Source: Dreissena polymorpha (lineage: Eukaryota > Mollusca > Bivalvia > Myida > Dreissenidae). Taken from it: a stretch of 64,000 nt of DNA. Shown in pieces: positions 1 through 13,509 of the stretch; the first letter of the stretch is position 1, and each line of letters begins with the position of its first letter. The translations under genes were made by a program, and so were the position numbers. The notes under the pieces are model-generated. The model saw nothing but the letters and a program-made list of their open reading frames with translations. It was not told the origin of the DNA and did no database searches. The stretch covers positions 47,160,082-47,224,081 of the forward strand of contig NC_068358.1 of assembly GCF_020536995.1 (NCBI RefSeq), given 5' to 3'.

Positions 1-2483
1 AAGCATTTCGTTCCCTGGTGAGCTGATACTAGTCTGAATGTATAGTGGTTTCCATAGTTACATCCTACTAACATAGCAACCAAACAACTAACCAACCAAC
101 CAAACAACCATACATGATCCATCCATCCACCCATTTATTCATCAAACCTTAGTGCATGCGATAAAACGACTTCCGGTACTTATCTATTATACGTTCTGGA
201 GAATGGAGAAACACGGGCAAATTTTAGACTGGTAAGCCGGTGATTTCCACAAAATATTTGTCAACCGGCCTTTTGTTATTTACATGGACGTTGCTTACAC
301 TCAATCACGGATCATAATGCATTGTCCCTGGGAAATTCTCCTTTCATTTGCCACAGGAATATAATAAAATGTTCCCTTTGTGGCTACAACCATTTACAAA
401 TGCAGTTAACTGTGGACTTGCATTCCAAATGAGGTCTTTATTCAACAAGGGGCATTTTATCTAATGACCAATTTAGTGAGAATAAGACCCAAGACACTTT
501 CCAGTTGTCAACTCCAGTATTAAGCCGCGGTTTATTCTTGCAATAATCACTTTACAATGAAAATAATGACAGTCAAAAGACCGGTCATTAGCCGATGCTT
601 AAAAACACTTCACGATCATAGAACGATAATTTCTGATGGTTTTTTAAGAGAGACACTGTATAAATCATTAATTTACAATAAATTACCCCTAACTAGCGCA
701 GAAAAGCTTGCTACTGTGGAAATTTCCGTACTCATTTAATCGTATCTCTCAGACGATTTTCGGGATTTAATCAAATCTGCGAGACGATTGCTTCCTGCAA
801 ACGTTCGCCAATTTTTTTCCCGCGTGGCGTAATTGTAGTGGTGATCAAAATGATTCCATAACGAGCTAGATTGTTTTCTAGAGAAACACGCGTGAAAATG
901 TAATGAAAGAAAATATTGACGCTCCCCGCTGATTTTCTAAGAAAATATAGCTCTAATTTGTTGGGAAAAATTAAGTGTTTAATAAGGTTTAGCAAATTTA
1001 CATATCATACCTAAACGTAGCACTTGTCCCTTGATAGTATTTAAAGCAGATTGTGGCATTGAAAGCAGTTTGTGGCATTTGTTAACAAGGTCTTTCTGAT
1101 TTGGGTAGACTTTCTTGGAAACACATTACGTAGTTTTTTCAAATTTATGTTCGACAACCGCACATGGGGCGTAGCCTATCTCTACATTGCAACATATTAA
1201 TGCAATCACCGCATTTTGTTGAAAACGTAATTACGTCTTATTTTTAAACAATACCCAATCGATCTCTATATAAGTTTAATCTTTTCAAAAGTATAAGTAA
1301 TGTGTAATTGACACAAAGGGTACAATTTATAAATAAAATGATTTATTTTAACGTTTTGTAAAATTTCTTATGTACACAGTTTTTTTTTTAACGAAATCGT
1401 AGTTATCTTAATATATAACCCTGACTTAACCCAATATAATTCAAAAAATTGGTTTAAAAAACTACATCATATTGCGCAATTCAATGACGCATACTATATA
1501 TACGCATTCATTGATTATTGGTGTGTTTAAAAATAATGAACTGCCATCGTTGTCTCTTCTACACTGTATACAGAACAATTTATAAATAAAACTTGTGTTG
1601 AAGATAAACTTTCATATAACTGAATCAAAATATTTTTATATCACCTTTATTTTCACAAAGTCATACTGATCAATTGGCAACTCTTCGGAGTGTGTGGGGG
1701 GGGGGGCTCACATAATTTGATTTCATCGTCTTTGACGTGTAAATGAACTTCAATGTCAAATGTTTGTCGTTCCGATAATAAGCTATATTGTTTAAAAGCA
1801 TTCTGATGTGCGCTGTAAAACCAGCCAATTATCTGTCTGCGTTTTTCACTTAGTTTTACTGTTTGGCCGTTAACTATCGGCCAAAATCTGTGTATTTTCG
1901 AAAAAACTTTCATTGTTTTGTACGCCGATGTCTTTGTCAATGATTGTCAGCTGGTCTAAGACCTTGCTTGATTTTCGCGTATGTAGCAGTGTTTCTATGA
2001 TGGCAATAACTGAATTTACCTTGATATAAGACTGGGCAGGCGGAACGGTGCGTTGACCCTCAATTCTTACAATGTGGAGCGATCGTTGTACACCTAAAAA
2101 GGAGTCGAATTATCGCGGATGAATTAGGTACTACTTTATATACAACTATACATGTGCGTATATGATTACTGCTATCACATTACCGCCACAAACATCCCCA
2201 CAAAACACTTTATTCCCACTACTCTCGAAAGTACAGCATACACCTCTTTAAAATCAAAAGGTCTCTTATTTAAAGCATGTGTCAATAGTTTTCGACAATT
2301 TATTTCTTAGAAGTTTTATGATGTGTTTGATGTAACCTCATTTTAATGTCTCCCCTCCGGCATTTCTCAAAGACAAATGTAAATAAATATAAAAACAGTT
2401 TAAAAACATTGCTGTAACACAACTTACTAAAGTCATGTTAAAGTAATGCTTAATCTGACCCGTTGGATAAGTCTCTCTATATA
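1..2483. other. No gene recognised
   Basis: AT-rich sequence with scattered short frames that show no codon or domain signal. A CAAC/ACCA-rich low-complexity patch lies at about 75-110. Nothing else can be supported. Confidence 0.6.
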
Positions 2484-3105
2484 TTTATCAATTTAAATCG
2501 CAATTCTCAACATACATTTCTCCATTTAAGACCCAAATCTCGACATATTTATCAAATTAGTTACCTGTACCAATTTAAGACCCAATACCGTACATACATG
2601 CATCTATTGTAGACCCAGCATACATGTGTCCATTGAAGACCAAATTCTCAAAATGTATTCATTTAAGACCCAACGTACACGTATCAATTTATGAGCCAGT
2701 TCTCTACATACATGTACTCATTAAAAACCCAACTTAAATGAATCAATTTAAGACCCCATTATATATACATGTATCAATTAAAGATCCAACAAACACGTAT
2801 CAATTTGAAACCCAGTTCTCTACATACATTATCCATTGAATACCCAACATACACGTATCAATTTAAGACCCAATTCTCTACATTTATGTATCCACTGAAG
2901 ACCCAACATATATGTATCAATTTAAGACCCAATTATCTACATACATGTATCAATTAAAGATCCAACAAACACGTATCAATTTAAGGCCAAATTCTTTACA
3001 TACATGTATCACTTAAAGACCCAACATACATGAATCCTTTTAAGGCCCAACACTGTACATTCATTTATCAATTTAAGACCCAGTACTGTACATACATTTA
3101 TCCAC
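2484..3105. repeat. ~33-bp minisatellite, about 18 units
   Basis: Degenerate units built from ACATGTATCAATTTAAGACC and CAATTCTCTACAT, often in a 66-bp alternation (CAATTCTC / CAACATACA). No gene is associated. Confidence 0.88.
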
Positions 3106-4198
3106 CATAACAATGCTTGTGAAATAGAACTAAAGTGAAAATAAGAAGACATACGATGCATATTAGCATTATTATATAATTAGATCTAACGTATACATGC
3201 GTATTGCACATATTTTGGCATTTTATCTATTAACATATATAGTAGTAGGAAAATTATTACAATGTTATAAAGTTACTCTTTACAATATATCACTATAGTA
3301 ACCCGTGTTATTTGGTGACGGACTTCAGCGATAATTGTTGAATTGATTTGTGCTGCCAGAGTCTCTGTGTATTATCTAGGTATGTGTTCAAATTATGAAA
3401 CACGAATAGAAACACTATAAATTTGTATCGTAGGTCCCACAAAAAATGCTTTTCTGTTACGCCTTAAACGGCATTTGATATCTGCCAAAGATTCAAGATA
3501 GTCAAGAACATGTCGAATACAAATGTATATGTAAAGACTCCGCGCAACGAATTGAAATGGCAACACATTAGCGCGAGCATTCCAAGATAGAACGGTTCCG
3601 GTGTCCGCATCCCATTATAACTTTTTAATCGTGCTCTGTTTACCTTCAAACTTGTCCCTAGAAAGTTCGCCATAATTATAATTAAGATGTTTTCAAACAT
3701 GATTTGGTATATTTTCTAAATAAATAATTATATTTGTAATATATCAAAAACGATTACAAGCATATTTTAAACATGTTTCCTCTCACATTTTGTTCTCTGA
3801 CACTTATAAGAAACTCGGCTTTGTTCATGTTTGCTCCGGTTATTACTAAAGCGCCCAATGTTTTCCACAGAGACTTTCCAGCCAGACCGTAAGTCCCTAT
3901 CTTTATTGAAACATTCTGGTTTTCCCGTTTTGTTTACTGCGCTCTTCGGCAACACTTAGTTTGCCGACGTCATCCGCTAATATGTTTCATTGCAACGCAC
4001 TCCGCAATTTTCAGTCTACTCAACAACATCAGACGCTTGTTTTCTTCGGCTAAATAACACTAATACAATAGGTGTGTAATGTTTATGCGAAATAACAAAG
4101 TAAATATTGTTATAACGTTAACATACACTGTCATGGAAATCTATCTACGAACTAATGTGACTGTCCCTTATACATCCAAATCATGTTTAAAGTATAAA

Positions 4199-6092
4199 AC
4201 AAGAGCACCGCCTTGCGGGTGCAGACCGCTCATCTATTTTCTTTTTAAAGGTGAAGGGACTCTCATTTTCAATCACAAAGGAGGGAGGGGTGGAGTGAAG
4301 AGGGGTGCATTGTGTGGGGGTGTGGACATTTATTACATTATGTTCCAAAAATGCAAAAAAAGGGAAAAAAATATTCGGGGAATGGGGGGGTGGTGGGGGT
4401 GGCGGGGGGGGGTGGGGGGGTGGGGGTGGGGATTCTTGGGTGCGATGGTTGGAGGGTATTTCAAACATAAAATAATAAAAATAAATATTGGTGTTTTTTA
4501 ACCGTTTCAAAAAAAAAATTGGGGGGGGGGTGAGGTGGGGGGGGGGGTATAGTGTGAGGCTGTGGTGGTAATTTGTGAGATGATCTAAAAAAAAAAAAAA
4601 TTAGGGGGGGGGATTCGGGTGGGGGGTGGGGGGGAGGGGGGGGTGGGGGGATTCTTGGGTGCGATGGTTGGACGGTATTTCAAACATAAAATAATCAAAA
4701 TAAATAGTTTTGTTTTTTAACCGTTTAAAAAAAAAATTGGGGGAGGGGGTGGGGGGGGAGGGTGTGAGTAGTATGAGGGTGTGGTGGTCATTTGTGAGAT
4801 GATCTTAAAAAAAAAAAAAAATAGGGGGGGGGATTCGGGGGGGGATTCGGGGGGGGGGGAAGGGGGGGCACGGGCGATGGTTTGGGTGGAGTCTATTGTG
4901 GTATGTCAGGTAAGAGTAGTTTTGTCAAAGTATCAATCAAATCTAATCATAAATAAAGAAGTTATGGCAATTTTAGCAAAATTTAATAATTTGACCTTGA
5001 GAGTCAAGGTCATTCAAAGGTCAAGGTAAAATTCAACTTGCCAGGTACAGTAACCTCATTATAGCATGAAAGTATTTGAAGTTTGAAAGCAATAGCCTTG
5101 ATACTTAAGAAGTAAAGTGGATCGAAACACAAAATTTAACCATATATTCAAAGTTACTTAGTCAAAAAAGGGCCATAATTCCGTAAAAATGACATCCAGA
5201 GTTATGCAACTTGTCCTTTTACTGTACCCTTATGACAGTTTGCGAGTGTTCCAAGTATGAAAGCAATATCTATGATACTTTAGGGGTAAAGTGGACCAAA
5301 ACACAAAACTTAACCAAACTTTCAATTTTCTAAGTATAAAGGGCCCATAATTCCGTCCAAATGCCAGTCAGAGTTACATAACTTTGCCTGCACAGTCCCC
5401 TTACGATAGTTAGTAAGTGTTTCAAGTATGAAAGCAATAGCTTTGATACTGTAGGAATAAAGTGGACCTAAACACAAAACATAACCAAATTTTCAATTTT
5501 CTAAGTATAAAAAGGGCACATAATTCTGTCAAAATGCCAGTCAGAGTTACATTACTTTGCCTGCACAGTCCCCTTATGATAGTTAGTAAGTGTTTCAAGT
5601 ATGAAAGCAATAGCTTTGATACTTAAGGAATAAAATGGACCTAAACACAAAACTTAACCAAAATTTTAAATTTTCTAAGTATAAAAAGGGCACATAATTC
5701 TGTCAAAATGCACGCCAGAGTTATCTAACTTTGCCTGCCCATTCCCCTCATGATAGTAAGTAAGTGTACCAAGTTTGAATGCAATAGCATTGATACTTTC
5801 TGAAAAAAGTGGACCTAAACGCAAAACTTAACCAAAATTTTCAATTTTCTAAGTATAAAAAGGGCACATAATTCAGTCAAAATGCACGCCAGAGTTATCT
5901 AACTTTGCCTTCCCAGTCCCCTCATGATAGTAAGTGTACCAAGTTTGAATGCAATAGCATTGATACTTTCTGAGAAAAGTGGACCTAAACGCAAAACTTA
6001 ACCTGACGCCAACGCCGACGCAGACGCCGACGCCGACGCCAAGGTGATGACAATAGCTCATAATTTTTTTTCAAAAAATAGATGAGCTAAAA
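4199..6092 (+). mobile_element. Tandem-core hairpin-ended element, family 1 (long copy)
   Basis: Starts ACAAGAGCACCGCC with GCTCATCTATTTT nearby and ends AAAATAGATGAGCTAAAA, so the termini are inverted. Inside are three G-rich blocks (4380-4870) separated by a repeated ~220-bp module with ATTCTTGGGTGCGATGGTTG. Then come about six degenerate units of ~170-180 bp containing AAGTATGAAAGCAATAGC and GGGCACATAATTC. A GACGCCGACGCC run precedes the 3' end. No transposase. Layout resembles non-autonomous Helentron-type elements such as oyster 'pearl'; that assignment is inference. Confidence 0.75.
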
Positions 6093-6123
6093 ATGGATTG
6101 AGAATAGAATGACACGAACAACA

Positions 6124-6646
6124 TGAAATGGGCAATTTCACAGATTTTGACATGTTATGAACATGTTGAAGTTTGTCATTAATTGCTTTATATTAAAAAA
6201 AGGTAAACATCGGATCTAAAAGCTCCAATAAAAAACACAAGAATACAATTAAAGAAAGAAAAAAAAGTAACTCTAATCTCGGCTCGAACCACTTACCCCT
6301 GGCGTAAAAGTCTAGCACTTTGACCACACGGCCATCCGTACTCATACAATGAGTGTCCGTATTTTATACTTTATATAAGAAATCCTCGTATTGTTACACA
6401 ATATAACGACAACAACAGAATTTTCCAAATTATGCAATCGTTTCGCGTTGCAATGCTTTATAATTCTCAGGTTTTTAAATCATCAAAAGATGCATATAAT
6501 GGATATTGTAGAGCATGGTAAATGTTCAGTACATGTTTTACTGTTTCCTCACAAATATCATAGCTACAACGAAAATTTGCGAATCTGAAACAACATTTTT
6601 TTTCAATTTTATCAATTTATCAAAACGTAAAAATGCCCCATTAAAA
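6124..6646 (-). mobile_element. TIR element with internal tRNA-like sequence, copy 1
   Basis: About 520 bp, older than the copy at 10.3 kb and with decayed ends (GGGCAATTTCACAGATTTT left, AAAATGCCCCATTAAA right). On the minus strand, near 6345-6270, it holds a tRNA-like core. GATGGCCGTGTGGTCAAAGT resembles an A box and GTGGTTCGAGCC a B box, with an anticodon-arm-like CTAGACTTTTAC between them. Both flanks of the tRNA part are shared with the second copy, so the tRNA sequence belongs to the element. Confidence 0.75.
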
Positions 6647-6834
6647 GAACCACCACAAACATAATACGACATCATCAAAACTATTCTTCACATATGATTA
6701 TATTTACGGTGTCCGTGGTTGATATATCACGAATTGCGTTACAACATTAATGTTTCAGTTTCAGTTAATTGGCATTGGCAAATGCACTTGCCTTTGGCCA
6801 TTAACAAACACCAACAACAAAAACTTGGCAAAGA

Positions 6835-6835
<1 letters not shown>

Positions 6836-6918
<83 letters not shown>
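6836..6918. repeat. (AT)n microsatellite
   Basis: About 83 bp of uninterrupted alternating AT. Confidence 0.98.
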
Positions 6919-6923
<5 letters not shown>

Positions 6924-7035
6924 CGATCAGAAGACAGGTAAATTATCAAGCGTATTTTGTCGTATGCATAATGCTTCTTTAACATATTTTGCAAGATTAT
7001 ACATACATTTTTTACTTGAAGTTGACATTTACGAA

Positions 7036-8419
7036 TTACATTTTTGTACTGTAGGCCATGAACATTGAACATTGGCCTAGGAATTTTGATCTGATACAAC
7101 TGTATCGTGAACAACATAACATAATGTGATATTCAGACTCTACTGCATTTTGGTTACATAATTTACACAATCTATTATTTCTTTCTGTATTGTTATACCT
7201 TCCTAGTTCTATCTCTATTCTATGAGAACATAATCTTAAACAAGTTAATTGATGTCTAAGTTTATTATTTGATATAATATCCAAATACTTTTCAAAGCAA
7301 AATTCAGTTTTATACTAACAATAACTATCTAACTTTGACATTGAATTAACATTATTACTCCACTCTTGAACAAATTGATCTTATTCTCGATTTTAATGAA
7401 TTATAATAATTAACACTGGGATCAAAATACAATTTAATAATCCGTAAACCTAAATGGTGTATGATAAAATTTATTCTACTAGCCCAACAAGAAGTAGTTA
7501 CATTGCTACATAGGTCATTATACATTCTATATATAGGTGATTCATTATTTTTCATGATTTTCAACCAAAATTTCATTGCTCTTTCCTTACAAATAACTGA
7601 CAAAGGTACTCGACCGAGTTCAGTTTGTTTCTTTACACCAAGTATATTCTTACAAAACTTAATATGTAATTTATCAACATGTTTATAACTATACACACCC
7701 CATACTTTACAACCATATGTCAGTATAGGTACAATCATAGAATCAAATAGGGATAGCTTCGTCTTAATATCTAGGCTAACTTTATCAAACACATTTAAAA
7801 GATTAGTGTACGCCCTAAGGGCTTGATCATGCAGTGCTTTTACTGCATCGGCCATTTTACCAGTATAAGTAAATTCTATTTCAAGATATACAAAGTTGTC
7901 AACAATGTCAATTTTTGCATTATCTATATAGAAGTCAGGATACACAGTTTGCTTTCTTTTTTTCAAATACACATATTTTAGTTTTATTTACATTTATTTT
8001 TAAACCCCATTTCATAGAATAATGATGTACAGCATCTATTTGCGACTGTAGACTATTTGGATCTGTTGTGAATAATACACTATCATTGGCAAATAAAATC
8101 ATATACATGGACAAAAGTTCGTAATCTTGTTCAGTTAACGCATTAAAATTAATGTTTTTCAGTGATATCATTTATGAACAATATAAAAAGAAGAAGAGAT
8201 AAAGGCTCCCCTTGTCTTAATCCAATTGTTACATTGAAAAAGTCAGACATATTCATATTACTCGACAATTTCACACAGGCTTGCACATTTAAATATATAC
8301 ATTTTATCATAGTTGCCATTTTACAACTAATTCCTGATTGTAGCAATTTAGTACATAACGCATCTCTAAAAACTGTATTAAATGCCTTCTGGTCATCAAT
8401 AAAAACACACCATAATTAC
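7036..8419 (-). mobile_element. 5'-truncated, decayed non-LTR retrotransposon (LINE)
   Basis: Minus-strand remains of a LINE reverse transcriptase, in at least four broken frames. Motif A is visible as QKAFNTVFRDAL near 8390, motif B as GLRQGEPLSLLLFILFINDI (8149-8346), and the catalytic box as LFANDSVLF (7935-8171). The first Asp of the usual FADD is thus Asn, so the copy is inactive. The thumb/connection region follows (7355-7972; DSMIVPILTYGCKVWGVYSY). At 7036-7284 is a zinc-knuckle-like Cys/His cluster (RLCKLCNQNAVESEYH). The endonuclease part is missing. Clade not assigned. Confidence 0.85.
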
Positions 8420-10257
8420 TGACTCGTAATTCTCTAAATCTACAGTGAAGAAAACAATAATTATTTACGGCGAATTTTAAGACTTTTTTGAATTATAGGT
8501 ACAATTGGCTGTGACGTGATGTTGCACCTTTCAATAAAGCGAAACTTTGTTCTTTTGCCGCTTGCGAAAACCAATTGGTCCACTCGTGAAGAGGTCATTT
8601 ACACAAACTATTTTGAAAACTTCTAAGGTGTTGTTTCAGTCACAATGGTAGAAAATTTCTTGCACAAGTAAGATTAAAATTGTGTATGTCGCATAGTGTA
8701 CAAATGCGATATAGTACCTCTTAAACCTTCGTGTGGTGCTTTCTTTTTTGTATAACATCCCAATGTGTCAAATGCAGAACAATGTACCTGCCAACGCGTT
8801 GTCAACAACAGCTGGACTCTTACGCGGTTTAACAACTTCCGGTGTTATTGTGTATCTGACAGTTTTTTTTTTATTTGTTTGCAGACGACACTTTTTGGGT
8901 TCGTGTGTACCATGAGTATGATGTTAGTTGGCATTTTTAGAAAAAAAGTATGAAACTCGTTTCTCCTGTTTTGTGATAGTCCTATTATTGCAAAGTTATA
9001 CATTTTTGTAAATAGCTTATTTGTATCATCTTAAGAAACAATTAAATACATTTTTTTAATATTAAAAATCTACGCTAAGTGTTACATAGGTGATACATAA
9101 GCAAAATATATGTGCATTATAATTAAATAATACAATTAGTATGTGTACGGTTGGCCTATTTGAAAAATCTTGTTTTCTGTCATAATAAAGATTTTAATGT
9201 ACATGTTTCTTTTAGCGTCGCGTTGAATTTTATTTAAAAAATCCTCAGATTGTATATGATTTTGATTTTAAAATATATGTCGTATTACATCTAAATAAAC
9301 ATAAATTATTCTTTTTCGATATACCAGTCAACTTTTTATTTTCAGAGTTCACCTGTTGTAAATTGCGATGTATTCTATAAAAAACACATATACCACGATG
9401 ATATATAGTGCATTTTTGGACATATTTCGGAAACAAAATGCCACCAATCAGTGAACAATTATGATTTTAATAAAAAGGAGTGCACGCGTACTAAACTATC
9501 ACTTGACATACAATGAAAACACATAGATATTTAACTATATAACCGATTTGAGAAAACATGTGCGCCGAGTTTGAAATACAAACATTTGTTTGTATAATAA
9601 AATAAGGGATGTATTGTAAACGGTCACATCTTAAGCATCGAAACATGGTTTAGTACGATTATAAAGCGATGGCTTTGTTGGCCGATAGAACAAATGTTAT
9701 GTGAAATAATATTACTTTACAAAATGTGCATATTGTTCTAACTAATATAGATTAATAGCATATACCTGCGTTGGAATATTTGGACTTAGAGATTATTTGT
9801 GTTGTCGTTTTTGTTGTTGCGTAGTTAGTTGTGTTTGTTCTTGTTTATGGGAGAGGATTAATACTAATTTTGCGTCATGTATGAATGGTATATATTACAT
9901 GTATTATTATATGGATTTTAATGAAATTTATTTATCAATAACATATTAACGTAATAATACAGAATCATGTAAATCAATCTAGATCTAGACGTTCTGTCAG
10001 TCGATTAATCATAAAGCAACACATATTTCATTAATAATTTCCATTGTAAATTATGTTTGAAACATCATATCAAAAGATAGATGAACAACGAGTTGGACAC
10101 TGAAACTTTATTCAATACTGACCATGTTAAAACGAACAATTCCACCAGATCTGTGACAGAATATCTCTTTTTTCTATCTCTTTTTGTCCAATTCATATTC
10201 CACAAGCCGTTAACAATTGGCTTCACAAAGCAAAAACAGAGTAAACTACTTATTCGA
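8420..10257. other. No gene recognised
   Basis: AT-rich, no long frames, no repeat family I can pair inside the window. Confidence 0.6.
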
Positions 10258-10743
10258 TTTTAAAGAGACCTTTTCACAGATTTTGGCATGTATTGAAGTT
10301 TGTCATCAAATGCTTTATGCTGATAAATGTAAACATAGGATCTAAAAAGCTCCAGTAAAAAACACAAAAATACATTTAAAGAAAGAAAAAAAGCCTCAAC
10401 GGGGCTCGAACCACTGACCCCTGGAGCCCTGCTTAGACCATTCGGCCATCCGTGCTCATACAATACCTTCTCCGTAATGTATTATATACTTTATATAAGC
10501 AATCCTCGTAGTAAAACAAAATATAAGGCCAACAGAACTTTCCAAATTTTTCAATCGTTTCGCGTTGCAACGCTTTATAATTTTCAGGTTTTTAAATCGT
10601 CAAAAGATGCACAGTATGTATCATTTAGAGCATGGTAAATGTTCAGAATTACTGTTTCCTCACAAATATCATAACCACAACGAAAATTTGCGAATCTGAA
10701 ACACTTTTTTTTAAATTTTGAAACGTGAAAAGGCCCCTTTAAT
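10258..10743 (-). mobile_element. TIR element with internal tRNA-like sequence, copy 2
   Basis: About 485 bp, bounded by inverted ends TAAAGAGACCTTTTCACAG and its complement at the right (GTGAAAAGGCCCCTTTA). The minus strand carries GGATGGCCGAATGGTCTAAG (A-box-like) and GTGGTTCGAGCCCC (B-box-like) near 10455-10385. The anticodon arm is shortened, so it cannot be a working tRNA gene. Same orientation and layout as copy 1, 4.1 kb away. Confidence 0.8.
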
Positions 10744-11230
10744 GATCATTTGGATAATTGTAAGTATATAAAGATGACGACGTGGTCAACTATTAACAGC
10801 AAAAAGGTCTCCTTGAGTTCATCGCTTGCGGAATACGAAACATCCCTGTTCACACTGATTCCCAAGCTTGTTTATGTGATTTAGTTATGTCGTTGTTATT
10901 TTCCATAAAAATAATTATTCAATACTAAATAACGTTTTAAAAGGAAAACATGTTTTGTTCTTGAGAAGTCATTTTTAAGGATTCGTCGGCATGAAAAACA
11001 ATGACGCTTCTGAGATGTTGGTAATAAACATCTTTAGATATTACGTCTTTCTCTCAATGGCTAATTTTAATTATTACCTGTTTACATAAACTTACTTGCG
11101 ATTTTTATTCTAAAACTATTTTAAAAGGCGCTAAAAAGAATACTGCGTTAAAAGGTGCGGACAAGATGGTGACGATGATAAAACATAATAAAACAAAAAC
11201 AAGATGCACGTACTGACCACAAGGACGTGC

Positions 11231-11646
11231 ATATAAATTCCAGCTGTGCAATGATTGATGCGTTCACACATATTTGTATCGGCTACATTCCATATATATT
11301 TTTTATTTGAAATCTGGAATGTTAATACAAAAAAAGAGTACCTGATGTTTTTCAGTTGTTTCCTAAAAATATAAACTTTCTTAATATTGATTTAACGGTA
11401 CCTTTTAAAATACTGAAGAATAGAAATGTTTTACACATATAAATTCCAGCTGTGCAATGATTGATGCGTTCACACATATTTGTATCGGCTACATTCCATA
11501 AATATTTTTTAATTGAAATCTGGAATGTTAATACAAAAAAATGAGTACCTGATGTGTTTCAGTTGTTTCCTAAAAATATAAACTTTCTTAATATTGATTT
11601 AACGGTACCTTTTAAAATATTGAAGAATAGAAATGTTTTACACATA
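11231..11646. repeat. 206-bp tandem duplication
   Basis: Two adjacent copies starting ATATAAATTCCAGCTGTGC at 11231 and 11437. They differ at only a few positions and small indels, so the duplication is recent. Confidence 0.92.
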
Positions 11647-12749
11647 TCCGAGAAATTTAGAAAATGGTGTATAAATAGGACAAACAAAAATAACACTAAG
11701 GACAAACAACAATAAAAATAAATCATCAGCAATCATCCGTATTTTAAAATGAAAAAAAAGGATGCGTTTGTACGGCAAAATGATTGATTAATTCGGCATG
11801 TAACCGTTTTTTTTATATAATGCTGACAACAGGTGAAAACAATGTTGTTTGTTTGAATTAATCTGACAGACCCTTATTTTTATGCCGACCCTAAACTTGT
11901 TTTTTCTTTACTCATTCTTCAGTTTGCCATAAGTTTTTCTTTTATTGGTCCTATTCGCTAAATTAGCTTTCACATAAAAAAGACATGTCGAGAGTTGGTG
12001 TTGGAAGATAACGCACTAACTATTATATGTTTTAGATGTTTGTAGATACACAGAACATATATTTTGGCTTTACATGAATTAAAACCCCTGTAATATTGTA
12101 ACGTGATGGGAGGACCGAGTGTTTAAGATGTTTAAGATCCAGCCGATCCGCGTATGAACCCCGGCGGTAGCAACTTATTTGTTCAATGTTTTTACTTGTT
12201 CAATACATGGAACTTGATGTTTATAATTCTTAAGTTAACAACAAAGACATAACGGGCAATACTTTAAAATAAACACATATCTGTGCATACGTTCCTTAAG
12301 TTTAAATCATCAGTAAACATTGACATTTTACTTAAAAATGCATATAATTTCATTTCCAACAATCCGATCTGAACAAAAAATACAATGTTATGCTCCTACT
12401 GAAGACGTTTTTTTTTCTGAAAGCAGCTTACGTTGACGCTATACTGAAAGCGTCTTACTTTGATGATTATGACATACCTTAAGTTTAATTTTAAAAGCTA
12501 GTTGAACTTTATTGCGAGATATAGTAAAGAGAATGTACCAATGTAAAACAAGTTGATCAAACTAAATAATCAAAATTAACTATTATTTCTTAAAAACAAA
12601 CTGCGTATTTAACCGTGTACATTTAAATATTTAACCTTTGATTTTTTTTATTTAAACTTACTCAATATGTAATGTTTCAATAACGCGGCATCAACGACAT
12701 GATGCATTAAAATCGACTGATGTTCCGACAAACAGAATAACACTGAATG

Positions 12750-13241
12750 CTGCGTTAAATGTTATTGAGCAATACAAATGTATTGGATTTCAAAACAGCA
12801 ACTCTCGTTGGAGGTCTCGCTATCGAACCTGAAAACCAAGTAGGAGGAGTTATTGTTCATTACAACCATTCTGTGTCCAATAACCGAAGTTCTCGCTTAG
12901 CGCGGAGAGGAGCAGGGAGGAGGCCAAAGACCAATAGCAAACAAGAAATAATTGAGAACCAAATATTGATGTTTTTTGGTCCTTGAGATTTGTAAGTTGT
13001 GATCGCCAGTTGTGATATTTAATGCCTTTATAGCAGAGCAGTGAGGCATTAAAAAACTGTTTTTATAGGTATTCGATTCGGACAATTAGTGAAACAGTTG
13101 CAAAACTACGCACATGTTTTAGATGTGTTCTGACTCGAGCAAAACTTTATAACATTGGATGCTACTAACACTGTTACTGTTGGTGGATTTCTCATACAAA
13201 TTGATGTTTCAGGTGATAATATATTATTATATTGTATAGCC
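12750..13241 (+). promoter_or_regulatory. Probable FoxQ2 promoter / 5' UTR
   Basis: Region directly upstream of the FoxQ2 start, less AT-rich than its surroundings. Two CCAAT pentamers lie at 12877 and 12930. GCAAACA at 12937-12943 fits the forkhead core RYMAAYA, so self-regulation is possible but unproven. No convincing TATA box or initiator could be fixed, and the transcription start is unknown. Confidence 0.35.
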
Positions 13242-13509
13242 ATGGAACCGCACATTCCTTTTTTTCTTTCCAACGCCGGAACTGCGACAGGCTCTACGGC
13301 TGCGCACTTGGAGTTTCAGCGAGCCCAGTTTCAGGAGTATGCCCAGCGGTTACAGATGGGAATTCGGACATTTCCCGGACATTTTCAAGGGATCAATTCA
13401 CTGGCCTATCAGGGTCATTTGATAAACCCTTATTTCCACCCGTACATGTGCAAGGATCCGCGCACGCGCTATTTGCAAGAGGAACCCAAACCAAATCACA
13501 GCTATATTG
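13242..13509 (+). CDS. FoxQ2: FoxQ2 coding exon 1
   Basis: Encodes residues 1-89 plus one base of Gly90. It ends in KPNHSYI|G at the very start of the forkhead domain, and the donor is GTAAAT. The N-terminal 80 residues (start [10 protein letters not shown]) are Gln/Tyr/Pro-rich, with no domain I recognise. The reading frame continues only seven codons past the donor, which agrees with splicing here. Confidence 0.88.

Noticed and set aside
4079-4510. Gly- and Pro-rich frames of 140 and 107 residues
   Set aside because: They lie in G-runs of a mobile element and have no protein-like composition.
6719-7117. 87- and 118-residue frames with Tyr-Ile runs
   Set aside because: They are translations of an (AT)n microsatellite.
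12759-12986. 75-residue frame upstream of FoxQ2
   Set aside because: No recognisable domain, and it overlaps the likely promoter. Length is within chance expectation.
13155-13241. Upstream in-frame ATG for FoxQ2
   Set aside because: Weaker start context than GCCATGG at 13242, and no sign of conserved sequence in the extra 29 residues. It is not excluded.
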